Source: Pseudomonadota bacterium
Lineage (GTDB): Bacteria > Pseudomonadota > Alphaproteobacteria > Rhizobiales > Hyphomicrobiaceae
Direction: 5' to 3'
DNA length: 5,923 bases
NCBI GenBank assembly: GCA_021813195.1
Contig: JAKALI010000284.1
Location: 1 to 5,923 of the forward strand
The notes under the pieces are model-generated. The model was not told the DNA's origin and ran no database searches. It saw only the letters and a list, made by a program, of their open reading frames with translations. Shown here in pieces: positions 5,382 to 5,923 of this stretch (positions are counted from its first letter, which is position 1; each line of letters opens with the position of its first letter). The position numbers and the translations under genes are program-made.

Positions 5382-5923
5382 ATGAACAGCCCTATCAACG
5401 ACCGCAACTCTAAAGGCGACTGCTGTGGTGGCCAAAGCCACCACAGTCACCAGGACCATCACCACGCGCACAATGGAACTGCTGCCCATCCCGGTCAGGT
5501 TCGGGATCCCGTCTGCGGAATGATGGTGGACCCCGCGAGCGCCAAGTACCGGGCCGAGTACGCGAGCCAGCCGTACTATTTTTGCTCAGCCAAATGCCGC
5601 GAGCGGTTCGGCGCCGACCCGGTGAAATACCTGACGCCGCAGAGTGCCAAGCCTGCCGAGAGCGTGCCCGAAGGCACGATCTATACTTGCCCGATGCATC
5701 CTGAGATCCGTCAGATCGGGCCAGGCTCATGCCCGATCTGCGGCATGGCGCTCGAACCGGAAATGGTCACCGGCGAGCACGTCCATAACACCGAACTCGC
5801 CGACATGACGCGCCGGTTCTGGATCGGGTTGGCCTTGTCACTCCCCGTGCTCGCGTTGGAGATGGGCGGCCACATGACCGGCCTCACTCAGACGCTCGGA
5901 GCGCAGAACTCGAATTGGATTCA
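5382..5923 (+). CDS. copA: Copper/silver-translocating P1B-type ATPase with YHS and HMBD N-terminal domains (3' end beyond window)
   Basis: N-terminal 180 residues of a Cu(I)/Ag(I) export ATPase (family length usually about 750-850). In order: a Cys/His-rich head (DCCGG at 13-17, then HHSHQDHHHAH at 20-30); a YHS domain at about 41-84 (DPVCGM at 42-47, YYFCSAKC at 65-72, RF); an HMBD zinc-ribbon-like domain at about 100-127 (YTCPMHPE at 101-108, CPICGM at 117-122, LEPE); and the first membrane helix from about 146 (FWIGLALSLPVLALEMGGHM). No classical HMA (GMxCxxC) domain precedes the membrane part. The order YHS-HMBD-ATPase core is common in proteobacterial copper/silver ATPases (CopA, ActP, SilP naming); the CPC helix and catalytic DKTGT lie outside the window, so class and symbol rest on the N-terminus. 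ATG 5382 is the only possible start (TAA in frame at 5370). Transcribed divergently from csoR and likely repressed by it. Confidence 0.93.
   Translation, partial: MNSPINDRNSKGDCCGGQSHHSHQDHHHAHNGTAAHPGQVRDPVCGMMVDPASAKYRAEYASQPYYFCSAKCRERFGADPVKYLTPQSAKPAESVPEGTIYTCPMHPEIRQIGPGSCPICGMALEPEMVTGEHVHNTELADMTRRFWIGLALSLPVLALEMGGHMTGLTQTLGAQNSNWI

Noticed and set aside
5313..5489. Extension of csoR to 5489, with a hydrophobic segment
   Set aside because: Overlaps the ATPase gene and the operator region; the CsoR family starts at about ATG 5312.
5410..5730. 106-residue open frame on the minus strand
   Set aside because: Shadow of the ATPase YHS and HMBD coding region, Arg/Ser-rich with no domain.
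1..5923. Transposon ends, CRISPR arrays, tRNA genes or attachment sites
   Set aside because: None seen: no direct-repeat arrays, transposase fragments or cloverleaf sequences by eye; nearly all bases are coding.

Overview
The window is a GC-rich proteobacterial copper/silver resistance locus. Protein sequence style and the layout suggest an alphaproteobacterium, possibly on an accessory or plasmid-borne island; this is inference, as no rRNA, tRNA or replication gene is present. It holds six protein genes and almost no unexplained DNA. Two genes are cut by the window edges.

From right to left on the minus strand run csoR (5312 to 5037, Cu(I)-sensing repressor), a small secreted Cys/His-rich protein (4972 to 4601), a secreted FixH/YtkA-like protein with a Met-rich loop (4494 to 4099), cusB (4088 to 2652, RND adaptor with two N-terminal HMBD-like repeats) and cusA (2655 to beyond base 1, RND pump, last ~160 residues missing). 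The last three are tightly packed (10 bp gap, then a 4 bp ATGA overlap) and surely co-transcribed. csoR and the small gene may belong to the same operon, separated by gaps of 64 and 106 bp, or have internal promoters.

On the plus strand, divergent from csoR, a copper P1B-type ATPase starts at 5382 and runs off the right edge. Its visible 180 residues are a Cys/His-rich head, a YHS domain, an HMBD domain and the first membrane helix.

The 69-bp gap between csoR and the ATPase gene is the control region. It has a perfect 15-bp palindrome, TACCCCCTGGGGGTA, of CsoR-operator type, plus two overlapping antiparallel promoter candidates. The csoR promoter would start transcription on the A of the csoR ATG, so csoR may be leaderless.

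Working model: CsoR senses cytoplasmic Cu(I) and releases the shared region. The ATPase then moves Cu(I) from cytoplasm to periplasm, the small secreted proteins bind or hand over periplasmic metal, and CusBA expels it. No outer-membrane channel (CusC) or CusF is visible; the FixH-like and Cys-rich proteins sit where a periplasmic metallochaperone would be expected.
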